Shown: positions 47,724-56,149, counted from the stretch's first letter. The stretch is 64,000 nt of DNA from an uncultured Lachnospiraceae bacterium (GCA_910577675.1 CAJTOR010000010.1:32433-96432), one strand, 5' to 3'. Notes: generated from the sequence alone by a model not told the origin. Numbers and translations are program-made.

Positions 47724-48377
47724 ATGGAAAATAAAATAATCGGTTTTGTTGGGTTGGATGTGCAGGATACCATCCTGTATTTGTCCCGTATTTTCTACCA
47801 TATGGGCAAGCGTGTACTGATGGCGGATTACTCGGAATCACAGGCACTTTATTACAGTATACCACTGATTCCCGGGACGGACGCATATGCGGGACTTGTG
47901 GAGTACAGGGGGACTTATTTTACAGGAGGACCGATCAGGGAAAAAGAATATGGAAAATTTGATGTAATTATGATCTTTTTTGGATTTGCAGCGCGCAGGG
48001 AAATGGAGAGGTGCACACATATGATTTATACTACGGACAGCGAAAAAAACCATACGGAGAGATTGAGGGAAGTAAGTAGCGAAAATGCTCCCGGCGAGAA
48101 TGCCGAATATTCGCAGTTGGTTTACCGCAATGCGGGGAGGAGTGTGAAAGAAGGGAGGGCATTGAGTGTGCGCGAAGTCTGCCAGTACAGTTGTAATGAC
48201 AACAGCAGGGAAAAAAAGCTTCGCATGCAGTGCCAGTACAATGAGATTTTTTCATTCCGGGGGATCTCCGCGAAATTTAGGCATTATCTCGAAGAAACCG
48301 TGCGCGCGGTATTCCCGGAAGAGGGGATGGGGAAGGCATTTTCAGAAAGTTTTCGGCGGGCGCAGGAAGGGCTGTGA
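47724..48377 (+). CDS. Degenerate CpaE/ParA-like protein (second of three)
   Basis: A 217-residue protein; ATG 47724 follows a GGGGGGAT stretch. The fold pattern is still visible: IIGFVGLDVQDTILYLSRIF in the P-loop position (no Lys or Gly-rich loop left), KRVLMADYSESQ as the second strand, and DVIMIFFGFAA as the Walker B-like strand. The C-terminal third is charged and unlike known domains. Enzymatic activity looks unlikely; a structural partner of the flanking ParA-like proteins is a reasonable guess. It begins 14 bases after the first gene and its stop overlaps the extended frame of the third. Confidence 0.55.
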   Translation: MENKIIGFVGLDVQDTILYLSRIFYHMGKRVLMADYSESQALYYSIPLIPGTDAYAGLVEYRGTYFTGGPIREKEYGKFDVIMIFFGFAARREMERCTHMIYTTDSEKNHTERLREVSSENAPGENAEYSQLVYRNAGRSVKEGRALSVREVCQYSCNDNSREKKLRMQCQYNEIFSFRGISAKFRHYLEETVRAVFPEEGMGKAFSESFRRAQEGL

Positions 48378-48394
48378 AAAAGGAGGGAGGAGTT

Positions 48395-49207
48395 ATGGTT
48401 GTAGCATTGACGGACGGAATTTCAGGGCAGCTTGGGACAACCCTGCACACGGCATTGTTTGCGCTGTGGCTGGCGTATGAGGAAAAGAAGGAATGTCTGG
48501 TTATGTCGGTTCAGCCGGGGCGGCGGGATCTGGAAACATATTTGATTGGGGGAGGAAGAAAGTATAGAAGTGGTGCGGCGGAGGGAACGGGCATAGAGGC
48601 GTTCCGCAAGCTTGTGAAAGCGGGGTTTGCGGACAGGGAGGGGATAAAAGAGTGCGTGACGGAATTAGGCAGCCATCTTTCCCTTATGGCGGAGCAGTTT
48701 TATGACCCTGTGCAGAGGACACTGCGGGATTATAGTGAGGATATGCCAAAAATGCTTGGGGAACTTGAAAAACACTACGATTATATCCTCTGTGATGTCG
48801 GGGATGAGCGGGGCGGGCTGGCTCCCCAGGTAATCGGTTGTGCGGGACTTTTAGTCCGCAACATCGGTCAGAATACAAAGGGATTTTTGCGTTGCTTTAA
48901 GGAGAGCAATGCACATTATGCGGGCAGGGAAGTTTTTTATCTGCTTGGCTGCTACGATGCCGAATCAAAATACAACATGCATAATCTGCGTCATTGTTAC
49001 CGCGAGTTGAATCTGATGAATTCTGCATGTCTTCCTTACTGCACGGAGATCAGGGATGCATGTCTTGACGGCAGGCTTCTGTACCTGTTTGAAAAATGGC
49101 AGAAAGGGCGTGCAGGCGCAGGCCTTTCGGATTTTTTCACGTCGCTTAAAAAGGCGGCGGGGCGGATGCAGGAAGCAGGCAAAAAAGGAGTGCGGGTGCA
49201 GGGATAA
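48395..49207 (+). CDS. CpaE/TadZ-like protein with deviant P-loop (third of three)
   Basis: A 270-residue protein; ATG 48395 lies just after GGAGGGAGGAG. VVALTDGISGQLGTTLHTAL matches the HGxxGTT-type P-loop of TadZ/CpaE, in which the usual Walker lysine is absent. ECLVMSVQPGRRDLETYL and HYDYILCDVGDERGG correspond to the second strand and the Walker B/switch region, and GLLVRNIGQN to the next strand. TadZ proteins localise Tad secretion machinery and may bind ATP weakly. It directly precedes the TadA-like ATPase gene, the usual TadZ-TadA order. Confidence 0.7.
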   Translation: MVVALTDGISGQLGTTLHTALFALWLAYEEKKECLVMSVQPGRRDLETYLIGGGRKYRSGAAEGTGIEAFRKLVKAGFADREGIKECVTELGSHLSLMAEQFYDPVQRTLRDYSEDMPKMLGELEKHYDYILCDVGDERGGLAPQVIGCAGLLVRNIGQNTKGFLRCFKESNAHYAGREVFYLLGCYDAESKYNMHNLRHCYRELNLMNSACLPYCTEIRDACLDGRLLYLFEKWQKGRAGAGLSDFFTSLKKAAGRMQEAGKKGVRVQG

Positions 49208-49220
49208 AGGAGGGAATGCG

Positions 49221-50885
49221 TTGAAGAAGGCGGCGGTAAAGCCGGAGAACATGGGGCAGTTAATGATGGCTGTAAAGGAGTATATTGAAGACCTGATTTT
49301 TTCGGAGGAGGAAGGAAAGGGCGAAAAGAGGGGGGGAAGAGATAAATTTTACCTGCAAAAATTTTGTAAGCAAAAGGGCAGGCTGCGCCAGGCGCTGCAC
49401 CGTTGCAGCCTGGGGAGCGAGAAAGACCGCCTGTTTGTCCGGGAATTTATTAAGGAGATTATTTCGGAGGTCTTAGGGCTTTCGGAGAAGGAACTTTTTA
49501 TGTTGCTCCCGGTAAAACAGGAGGATGGGCTAAGCGCGCAGGACTGCTTTGAAATATTGATATATTCCTATATGCGCCGGTGTGGGGAGGAAGGCTTTAT
49601 GCGGATGTGTGAGGATTATAACCTGCCTGCTTTTTACAGGGATTCCCCCCGGGCAAAACAAAGGGATAAGGGGAATGGCAACAGAAAAGGAACGGCGGAT
49701 ACAGGGGAGGGCTATGAGATATCTGAGGCGGAAATCCGAAAAATTATGCGGGCGGAAGTGCTGCAATTTACATATCCGGATTTGCTTGAAATCCTGGCTC
49801 AACGGGTTTACCAGGAACTTTACGGGTTTTCCTTCTGCGACCGGCTGATTTCTAAAGAGCTGGCAGTGGATGGGGTGAGCGCGGGGAACCATGCGGTGTA
49901 TGTGATGTTAAAAGGAAAGAAGGTCAGGCTTTCTTTTCTTGGTTTTGAATCGGAAAATGCGCTGGCGCGCGTGGTGCGCAAACTTGCCAGGAACCACCCT
50001 AAGGTGCAGTTATCCCGCCGCAACTGCGCGATGGTGCTGGGGCTTTTAAACAATGTGCGCGTAACGGTGGCAAGGCCGCCCGCGGCGGAGGGATGGAATT
50101 TTTATGTGCGAAAATTCAACACGATCAAAGCGGGTGAACCAGAAGCACTTCTGACGGATAAAAACGCTTCGTTCGCCATCAGTCTGCTCCGAATCCTTGT
50201 TAAGGGCTGTGTGAACCTGGTGATTACGGGGGAACAGGCAAGCGGCAAAACAACCCTTTTAAAGGCGCTTGTTGGTTTTATCGACGGTCGTTATAGTATC
50301 AGGCTTGCGGAGGGAGCGCTTGAGATGCACCTTGGTGAACTCTACCCGAACCGCAATATCCTGACCATACAGGAGCACGGGGAATTGCAGTTAAGGGAGA
50401 TTCTGTCACTGTTCAAAAAAACGGATACCGATGTGACCATATGCGGGGAGATTAATGAGCCGCAGACGGCGGAAGCCTTTGTGCAGATCGCGCAGTCCGG
50501 AGGGCGGTTTACCATGTGTACCAGCCACCACAATACAACCGTGCGTCTGATTTCTTATATGCGCAACGCCCTTTTAAAGGGCGCAGGTTTTGCCAGTGAG
50601 CAGATTGCGACCGAGCAGGTGGTGGAGGCGCTTAATTTTGATATCCATATGGAAACGGATAAGAGTGGTCACCGTTATATTGAGCGGATTACCGAGATTG
50701 AGCGGGAGGAAACAAAGGGCTATAAATTGAGGGAGATCCTTGTTTTTTCGGACGGTGAGTACCGACAGGCAGGCTGCATCGGGGAGGAACACAAAAGAAG
50801 GATATGCGGTGCTTACGAGGGCTGGAGGGGGGAAGAAGCGGCAGGAGTGCTGACTGGATGGGAGGAAAATGTATCAGAGATTTAA
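49221..50885 (+). CDS. TadA/CpaF-type secretion ATPase
   Basis: A 554-residue cytoplasmic ATPase of the type II/IV secretion superfamily. The start is TTG 49221 with AAAGGAGGG upstream. The N-terminal ~200 residues are poorly conserved. The ATPase core has Walker A GEQASGKTT (about residues 336-345), an Asp/Glu box near LTIQEHGELQL, Walker B-like TICGEINEPQTAEAF (about 405) and a His-box-like QSGGRFTMCTSHHNTTVRLI. These match TadA/CpaF in order and spacing (canonical: GEVRGPEALDML, TGHDGSLTTIHAN), with substitutions throughout. It should power subunit extrusion through the adjacent membrane protein. Confidence 0.85.
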   Translation: MKKAAVKPENMGQLMMAVKEYIEDLIFSEEEGKGEKRGGRDKFYLQKFCKQKGRLRQALHRCSLGSEKDRLFVREFIKEIISEVLGLSEKELFMLLPVKQEDGLSAQDCFEILIYSYMRRCGEEGFMRMCEDYNLPAFYRDSPRAKQRDKGNGNRKGTADTGEGYEISEAEIRKIMRAEVLQFTYPDLLEILAQRVYQELYGFSFCDRLISKELAVDGVSAGNHAVYVMLKGKKVRLSFLGFESENALARVVRKLARNHPKVQLSRRNCAMVLGLLNNVRVTVARPPAAEGWNFYVRKFNTIKAGEPEALLTDKNASFAISLLRILVKGCVNLVITGEQASGKTTLLKALVGFIDGRYSIRLAEGALEMHLGELYPNRNILTIQEHGELQLREILSLFKKTDTDVTICGEINEPQTAEAFVQIAQSGGRFTMCTSHHNTTVRLISYMRNALLKGAGFASEQIATEQVVEALNFDIHMETDKSGHRYIERITEIEREETKGYKLREILVFSDGEYRQAGCIGEEHKRRICGAYEGWRGEEAAGVLTGWEENVSEI

Positions 50886-52458
50886 AGAGATGTATTTGTA
50901 TTATCAACCTTTTTCCGGGCGGGTGTGCAGGGAAAATGCCATAACTGCCACTGGTGCGGTTATGCTGACCGGGATACTTGGAAGTATGTTTTTGTTCCTG
51001 AAAGAGGGAGGATACCGCGCAGTTGCCTTTTCGGTATTTTTTATATTTTTTGTGTACCGGGAAGTATTTTATCTGCTAAGAAGCCGTGAAGCCAAAAAGG
51101 CGAAGGATGAATTTTGTAAGGTTCTTATGAATACCGGGCATCAGTATTACCGCAGCAGGCAGGTGGCGGAGGCAGTTTACGACGCGGCAGAGGGGATGGG
51201 GACGGACACGAAAAAAAATCTTCGCCGCATTTATGAAATCCTTGGTGCAAAAGACCGGCAGAGCGAAATAGAAGAATATAAAAAGCAGGTAAAAAACCGG
51301 TATTACCGCATTTTCCTTATGCAGATTGCAGCGGTGGAAGAACATGGGGACGAGGAGTTAGAAGACGGGAGCGGAAACACGGTATTTTTAAAGGGGCTTT
51401 TGAATTTGAGACTGGAGGCGGAACTTACACAGCGAAATGAACAGCGCATGCGCTATTTGCTATCCGGGCTTGGATTTGTCGTCGCCGTGCCAATATTTAC
51501 GGTTCCCGCAATCCACCGATGGGCGGTGGGGAACCTGCCAGAATTATCTTCGTTCTACGAGGGGATTTTAGGAAGGAGCCTTGAACTTTTTGCCTATGCC
51601 ATAACCTTTCTTTTGTATGAGCTGCTTTCCGGGCTGCGGGGGATCACTTACCAGCCGGTGTTTTCAGTTATTGCCGGATGGCTTAGCGAAACGGAGGGGG
51701 TAAAGCGTTTTTTTAGACGGGCAGTTTTGTTTTGGCGGTTAAAATTTGATAAGAGGGAGGAGATGCTAAAAAGACTTGGTGATAACAGGACGGTTATGGA
51801 GTTTTTTACCCATCAGCTTCTTTCGGGAATTGCGGGAATCCTGCTATATTTTGGGGTTTATCTGATGTATCTGCGCTATGGCGTTGAAAGGAGCATTGTG
51901 TGGGTGCCGCTCTTTGTCCTATCGGCTTTCCTGGGATTTAAATACCCGGTGTTCCGCCTTTATATGGAGCGGCTTGTCTGTCTTGATAAAAGGGAGGAGG
52001 AAGTGCTAAGACTTGAGTTTTTGATTCGGCTTGAAAAGCAGTTACCCGGGATGACTTCCCTTGAACTTTTGGAGCATCTCGAACAGAATGCGCAGCTTTT
52101 TTGTGCTTCGCTGAGGAAATGTATCGGGGACTACGGGCTTTGTGAGAATGAGGCGCTTCTCGCGCTTTGGCAGAAGGAAGATTACCTGCCGTTCCGCAAG
52201 ATGGTTGATATGTTTATGATGGCGGAGGAAATCGGGGTGCAGGATGCTTTTGCGGAGATTGACGCGGAGATCGGGCAATTTATGGAAAACCAGAAACTTG
52301 AAACGGAGATAATGCAGCAAAGAAGAGGGGATTTTGCGGTTCTTCTCGCGTGCATACCGGGGGTATTTTTGTTGTTTGGCTATCTGATTCTGCCGTTTAT
52401 GGCGGAATGTTTCAGGATGCTTGAACAGTACAACGGAAGTTTGTCGGTGGTTGTATAA
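50869..52458 (+). CDS. TadB/TadC-like (GspF-type) inner-membrane platform protein
   Basis: A 529-residue membrane protein whose start overlaps the ATPase gene by 17 bases, behind GGAGGA. Hydrophobic helices occur near residues ~24-62 (a pair), ~200-250 and ~315-360, with a C-terminal helix near ~485-515, separated by large soluble helical domains; this is the layout of Tad platform proteins, in which two GspF domains are split between TadB and TadC. Here one long gene occupies the place of the usual two. The last cytoplasmic part (LEQNAQLFCASLRKCIGDYG, MMAEEIGVQDAFAEIDAEIG) resembles a GspF domain. Sequence match to known TadB/C is weak, so the call rests on topology and position after TadA. 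Confidence 0.65.
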   Translation: MYQRFKEMYLYYQPFSGRVCRENAITATGAVMLTGILGSMFLFLKEGGYRAVAFSVFFIFFVYREVFYLLRSREAKKAKDEFCKVLMNTGHQYYRSRQVAEAVYDAAEGMGTDTKKNLRRIYEILGAKDRQSEIEEYKKQVKNRYYRIFLMQIAAVEEHGDEELEDGSGNTVFLKGLLNLRLEAELTQRNEQRMRYLLSGLGFVVAVPIFTVPAIHRWAVGNLPELSSFYEGILGRSLELFAYAITFLLYELLSGLRGITYQPVFSVIAGWLSETEGVKRFFRRAVLFWRLKFDKREEMLKRLGDNRTVMEFFTHQLLSGIAGILLYFGVYLMYLRYGVERSIVWVPLFVLSAFLGFKYPVFRLYMERLVCLDKREEEVLRLEFLIRLEKQLPGMTSLELLEHLEQNAQLFCASLRKCIGDYGLCENEALLALWQKEDYLPFRKMVDMFMMAEEIGVQDAFAEIDAEIGQFMENQKLETEIMQQRRGDFAVLLACIPGVFLLFGYLILPFMAECFRMLEQYNGSLSVVV

Positions 52459-52522
52459 TCTTAAAGGTTGGCGATGCCTGACAGGAGTGGGATTTGATGG
52501 CACGCAGAAAAGGAGTATAAAA

Positions 52523-53044
52523 ATGGAGAATAAGAAAAAAGGTTTTTTATTGGGACGGAGGGCAAGCGAGGGTTATTTTCTGTCAACAGCGACAAGGGCG
52601 CTGATTATCGGTGTGGCGGTTATTGTTGTGTGTATCGTGTGTTCGCTCGCACTCTATATGTCAAAGCAGGGCAAAGCGGCGATCAATACCGGGACGAACC
52701 AGTATAATAAGATGTTGGAGGATTATCAGGATTTAAATAAAGCGATGTATGATGGCTTGGAAGTAAGTGGCAGTGAAGTGACAACGCTTATCAGCAAACT
52801 GCTTACGCTAAAGGAATACACATCGGTGCGCGTAAAGACGAAAGCGTCGGATTTTGTATGCTACAATTATTATTATGACGAGCTAAGTAACACGATAAGC
52901 AATGCGGATAACAAGCAATTTTTAACAGCGCTTGAAGAGGCGAAGGGGGCAAATAATTATATTAACCCGCAGGCGGATTTCCTGGGAAGTGTGAAAAAGA
53001 ATGCGAACGGAATTATTATCTGTATTGATTTTGTGCAGCAGTAA
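52523..53044 (+). CDS. Single-span pseudopilin-like protein A
   Basis: A 173-residue protein after an AAAAGGAG site. A short basic N terminus (KKKGFLLGRR) leads into FLSTATRALIIGVAVIVVC, one long hydrophobic helix, and then an extracytoplasmic domain. It shares with the next gene the pattern F-L-x-x-ATR-x-L-x-x-G near the helix and YDG-x-x-x-x-GS-(E/D)-V about 45-50 residues later, so the two are paralogues. The N-terminal charge-then-helix layout resembles type IV pilins, but I see no standard prepilin cleavage motif. Its position after the platform gene is where Flp pilin genes often lie. A role as pilus or pseudopilus subunit is inferred. Confidence 0.65.
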   Translation: MENKKKGFLLGRRASEGYFLSTATRALIIGVAVIVVCIVCSLALYMSKQGKAAINTGTNQYNKMLEDYQDLNKAMYDGLEVSGSEVTTLISKLLTLKEYTSVRVKTKASDFVCYNYYYDELSNTISNADNKQFLTALEEAKGANNYINPQADFLGSVKKNANGIIICIDFVQQ

Positions 53045-53121
53045 ACAAAGGCGGGATATGGTCAGGGCAAAAGTGGGGATATGGGTGGCAGTTTATATGT
53101 GGTTTTGCCGGAGGGAGGATT

Positions 53122-53586
53122 GTGAGAAGGAAAGAGTTAACCAGAGGGGGAAAGAATAGGTTTGCGCTAACGGTGGCAACGCGTTTCCTGACGCTCGGGG
53201 CGGCGACAATATTAAGTTGCCTGCTGATATCTTTGGGGATACAGCAGTTCAGGCAGGCGAGGCAGGTTGCCAATATTGCGGGGCGCAGGATAAGCGAGTT
53301 CGCGCGGTATCTGTCAGAGGAGGAGATGGCAGCCTACGATGGAATCCGGCTGATGGGCAGTGATGTCGTAAATTTCTACCGCAGATTTTTGTATGGGAAA
53401 CAGTCGGATTTTGATATGGTGGTTGTAAAAGGAGCGGAGGAATATACGATACCTGCCGGATGGCAGACAGAGCTGCTTACGGAACCTGGGCAGAAAAGTT
53501 ATTGCAAGCCGGATAAAGAGTACCGCTGCGAAGTGGTGAGGAATGTAAATGAAGTAATATTGAAGGTGCGGTTTGTGGAGGTATAG
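53122..53586 (+). CDS. Single-span pseudopilin-like protein B
   Basis: A 154-residue paralogue of the preceding protein, with start GTG 53122 just after GGAGGGAGGA. The basic N terminus (RRKELTRGGKNR) is followed by FALTVATRFLTLGAATILSC, a single membrane helix, then a small extracytoplasmic domain containing AAYDGIRLMGSDVVNF. Compared with protein A the domain is shorter and has lost the Tyr-rich YNYYYDEL stretch. A 77-base gap separates the two genes with no sign of a third copy. Likely a minor subunit of the same assembly. Confidence 0.62.
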   Translation: MRRKELTRGGKNRFALTVATRFLTLGAATILSCLLISLGIQQFRQARQVANIAGRRISEFARYLSEEEMAAYDGIRLMGSDVVNFYRRFLYGKQSDFDMVVVKGAEEYTIPAGWQTELLTEPGQKSYCKPDKEYRCEVVRNVNEVILKVRFVEV

Positions 53587-53607
53587 GGGGCGGGTTTGGA
53601 GGATGTA

Positions 53608-53745
53608 ATGGAGTATGCGGGGGCTGTTGCGGCGGGTGTGTTATTTTGCATGGCGGTGTGGTTCTTGTTTTTGCAGTGCAGGGAGCTGTTTTTTCATGGC
53701 ATGGAAGAAATGCTCAGGGATTTTGAGGTGATGTATGTCAGGTAG
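53608..53745 (+). CDS. 45-residue single-span membrane peptide
   Basis: A small gene with GGAGG six bases before ATG 53608. The product has one hydrophobic helix (AGAVAAGVLFCMAVWFLFLQ), then a short charged tail (HGMEEMLRDFEVMYVR). It ends inside the start of the metalloprotease gene, an 11-base overlap, so translation is probably coupled. The size and tight packing argue for a real gene. It does not carry the GxxxxEY feature of Flp pilins. An accessory or regulatory peptide for the protease or the pseudopilins is possible. Confidence 0.6.
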   Translation: MEYAGAVAAGVLFCMAVWFLFLQCRELFFHGMEEMLRDFEVMYVR

Positions 53746-54283
53746 GTTTATTTTCTACTGCCTTTCCTGCGGTGGGATTGCACTGGTAAGCTACATAATG
53801 GCGGCAGTGCTTCACGAGGGGGGACATGCGCTGTTTGGGTGGCTTTTCGGGGGAAGGTGCCTGTGGATACGGCTTGGCAGGTTTTTGTGGGTGCCGGGCG
53901 GGGGGATATTGACAGGGCGAAAGGCAAGCTATAGCAATGCAGGGGAATGTGTGCTTATTTGCCCGGATCAGAAAAGTCTTATAATGGCGGCACTTGGCGG
54001 ACCTGCGGTCAATCTTTTAAGCGGTTTTGCGGTGTGGGCAGTTTTTATATTGAAAGGGGGTGGGGAGTTTTTCTTCCTTAAAGCGATGGGGTGGATGGTC
54101 TTTGCGTTTAGCTCGCTTTTGATGACATTTTTCAGTCTGTTTTTGCGGTGGGCGGGGGAAGAAAATGATGGGTCACTGGCATGGGGATTATACCGGGAGA
54201 AAGGCAAGTGTAAAAAAATGAAGGACAACCAACAGCGGGATTTTCTGCGGCTAGAGTTCGGACTGATGGAAGAGATGTTCTGA
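53735..54283 (+). CDS. M50-type intramembrane metalloprotease
   Basis: A 182-residue membrane protein with the zinc motif HEGGH at residues 27-31 inside a hydrophobic helix, GGPAVNLLSG at 88-97 in the place of the conserved second helix, and ENDGSLAWG around 142-151, where NDG at 144-146 can supply the third zinc ligand (the NxDG-type motif of site-2 proteases). These three elements in order, within about four membrane helices, fit family M50 in a compact form. It has no PDZ or CBS domain. The gene overlaps the preceding 45-residue gene. In this locus it may process the single-span exported subunits or a regulator; no aspartic prepilin peptidase is seen nearby. Confidence 0.8.
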   Translation: MSGRFIFYCLSCGGIALVSYIMAAVLHEGGHALFGWLFGGRCLWIRLGRFLWVPGGGILTGRKASYSNAGECVLICPDQKSLIMAALGGPAVNLLSGFAVWAVFILKGGGEFFFLKAMGWMVFAFSSLLMTFFSLFLRWAGEENDGSLAWGLYREKGKCKKMKDNQQRDFLRLEFGLMEEMF

Positions 54284-54317
54284 AATATTAAATTGATAGA
54301 CAGGAGGGGGCGGTTTT

Positions 54318-54749
54318 GTGGATTGCATTGGCCGCATGGTGGAAATTCTTCTCTGTATCCTGTGCCTGACCTTGGTTCCTGCGGGAAGTATTATAAAAAA
54401 TTGCAAAAAGCAGGAACAGAATGCCGTAAAGGTCAGGGCGGAGCGGTTTTATCAGAAGATTCGACAGGAGGAAGGATTAAAAGCGGAGGAGTACGGGCAA
54501 TTTGAAAAGTTTTTCTGGCATTTTCCGGATTATAACTTTGAGCTTTCGGTGGCGAGAAGGTATGTGATGCCTGCGAAAAGTAGCGGGGATGGGACTTTTG
54601 ATGGGCTTTCGGTAAAAATATTGTACCGGGAAGAACTGGAGCAGATGCTATGTGCGGGAGGGGAGATTTTTTTCGGGGAAGATGCTTTTATCAATATTTC
54701 CATATATGGGAAGGACGGGTATTATTATACCTGTGGCGGTGGGATATAA
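54318..54749 (+). CDS. Exported single-span protein, TadE-like position (1 of 3)
   Basis: A 143-residue protein starting at GTG 54318, nine bases after AGGAGG. A hydrophobic helix (MVEILLCILCLTLVPAGSII) at residues ~8-27 is followed by a basic then mixed extracytoplasmic domain with several aromatic residues and a Gly-rich end (YYYTCGGGI). No family is recognised. The layout of one N-terminal helix plus a small outer domain, repeated in the next two genes, is that of minor pilins such as TadE/TadF. The stop codon overlaps the next start by one base. Confidence 0.6.
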   Translation: MDCIGRMVEILLCILCLTLVPAGSIIKNCKKQEQNAVKVRAERFYQKIRQEEGLKAEEYGQFEKFFWHFPDYNFELSVARRYVMPAKSSGDGTFDGLSVKILYREELEQMLCAGGEIFFGEDAFINISIYGKDGYYYTCGGGI

Positions 54750-55267
54750 TGGGAAAGCTTGCAAAATGCATTGACTTGGTCGCAGCGATATTCTTAATGT
54801 TTCTTTTTCCGGCAGTCTTCATCCATGTTAAAATGCGTGACCGGCTTTTTGAGGCTTGTGTGGCTAGGGTACAGGAATACGGGGAGATGATGCAGAAACA
54901 GGGGTATATGTCGATGGATGCCGCGGGGCATCTTCTGGGAGAAAATAAAAGTTTAGAAGCGGGGATTTTTAGTGCTGTTAGGATAACCCTGATACAGGAG
55001 CAGGGCGGGGAAGACCGCCCGCTCACATTTAGGGCGGCTGCGGAAGGTTCCTGCGATTATCTGGGGACGGATGTTTATCCGTTTTCGTGCGGGGATGGGC
55101 TTTTGTTTACCATCCAGATGCCTGAGGACGGTTTCGAGAGGGCATATTACTATTTTTGCGGCATTGTCCCGGGAAGGGAGTATACCTGCTATTTTGCTGT
55201 GCGCGATGGTCTTAAAGAGCGGCTTTTGGCGCGGGAGTGGGAAGAGGGAAATATCACTTTGGAGTAA
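54749..55267 (+). CDS. Exported single-span protein, TadE-like position (2 of 3)
   Basis: A 172-residue protein whose ATG overlaps the previous stop (TAATG). The N-terminal helix is IDLVAAIFLMFLFPAVFIHV (residues ~8-27), followed by a helical stretch (EACVARVQEYGEMMQKQGYM) and a beta-rich domain with three Cys residues. The sequence is unfamiliar; the layout matches its neighbours and TadE/F-type minor subunits. It has no ribosome site of its own, so translation depends on coupling to the gene before it. Confidence 0.6.
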   Translation: MGKLAKCIDLVAAIFLMFLFPAVFIHVKMRDRLFEACVARVQEYGEMMQKQGYMSMDAAGHLLGENKSLEAGIFSAVRITLIQEQGGEDRPLTFRAAAEGSCDYLGTDVYPFSCGDGLLFTIQMPEDGFERAYYYFCGIVPGREYTCYFAVRDGLKERLLAREWEEGNITLE

Positions 55268-55293
55268 AGAGGGGAAGGATTGGGGGAGGAGAT

Positions 55294-55920
55294 TTGAGAT
55301 TATATCATTATTCGCTTCTTTTTACAATTCTGTTTATGGGAATTGTGGCGATGATTAATGTGGATGAGGGGGTGAAAGGGAGGATTGGTTGGGAAAGGCA
55401 GTTGATGGATCGCTGCGTGGATGGGGCAGCGGATGCGGCGGCAGAATATATGGCGACATACAGTGATGGAAGGCTTCAAATTGACAGGGAGGAAGTGGGG
55501 GAAGTTTTCTTCTTAAATCTGTTTTCGGCACTGGGGGTACTCGATAGTATCCCCGAGCAAAAGAGATTGTATGAGTGTGTGGTTTGCATGGTGATTCTTG
55601 ATGGGGATGGATTTTATTTGTGGCATAAAGGGGATGGGGGCAATGCTTTTTGCTGGGAGGAGAAGGTCTTTTTTGTGGAGGGGGAAAGAGAAAAAATTCT
55701 TGAGGAAGCTGTACTTGGAGCAATCAGGCAGCATGGGGAAGAAAAGGAAATATATGGAAGAGAGTATCGTTTTGAATTGCCCATGGGGGAAGGAATTTTA
55801 AAGAGGGCTCTGGCTGAGAGGGGGATTTTTGTGATGTTGCGTGGGATTCCCGGCGTTGGCCGCTGCCGGGTCTATGAACATTTTGCGTTTTCCGGGGCAG
55901 TATTATATAAAACAAATTAA
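55294..55920 (+). CDS. Exported single-span protein, TadE-like position (3 of 3)
   Basis: About 208 residues from TTG 55294, which lies very close behind GGGGAGGA (three to four bases); a slightly earlier ATT cannot be excluded. One helix (YSLLFTILFMGIVAMI) precedes a domain with WERQLMDRCVDGAADAAAEY, a pattern seen in minor pilin-like proteins where a helix continues from the membrane span. The later part contains VVCMVILDGDGFYLWHKGDG and a C-terminal GIPGVGRCRVYEHFAFSG. No family is recognised. It closes the packed part of the locus; 275 bases follow before the giant gene. Confidence 0.6.
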   Translation: MRLYHYSLLFTILFMGIVAMINVDEGVKGRIGWERQLMDRCVDGAADAAAEYMATYSDGRLQIDREEVGEVFFLNLFSALGVLDSIPEQKRLYECVVCMVILDGDGFYLWHKGDGGNAFCWEEKVFFVEGEREKILEEAVLGAIRQHGEEKEIYGREYRFELPMGEGILKRALAERGIFVMLRGIPGVGRCRVYEHFAFSGAVLYKTN

Positions 55921-56103
55921 TAGAGCGTGCGGATACTAAAACCGGTGTCAGTAACCAGAAAACAATTTTTGAAAGGCATGCTGACGTTTTGAGATAATTA
56001 AGACAAAATAAGAATAAAGGAGGGAGTCCTAAACACGGACAGAACCGGTGCTGGTATTTGACATAGAAAAAATTGGAAGGGGAGGTAGCTGTTTTGTAAA
56101 ATT

Positions 56104-56149
56104 CCATCCGGTGCGGCATCCTAATATGGGTGCTGTGCCAAATGGATGG
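56104..56149 (+). other. 18-base-pair hairpin between the pseudopilin genes and the giant gene
   Basis: CCATCC then GGTGCGGCATCC pair with GGGTGCTGTGCC and GGATGG, with G-T pairs and a small AAAT bulge, around TAATAT. No T run follows on the plus strand, so it is not a standard terminator. Its place in the only long gap (275 bases) of the locus suggests an mRNA processing, stabilising or attenuation element. The rest of this gap holds no convincing gene. Confidence 0.6.
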
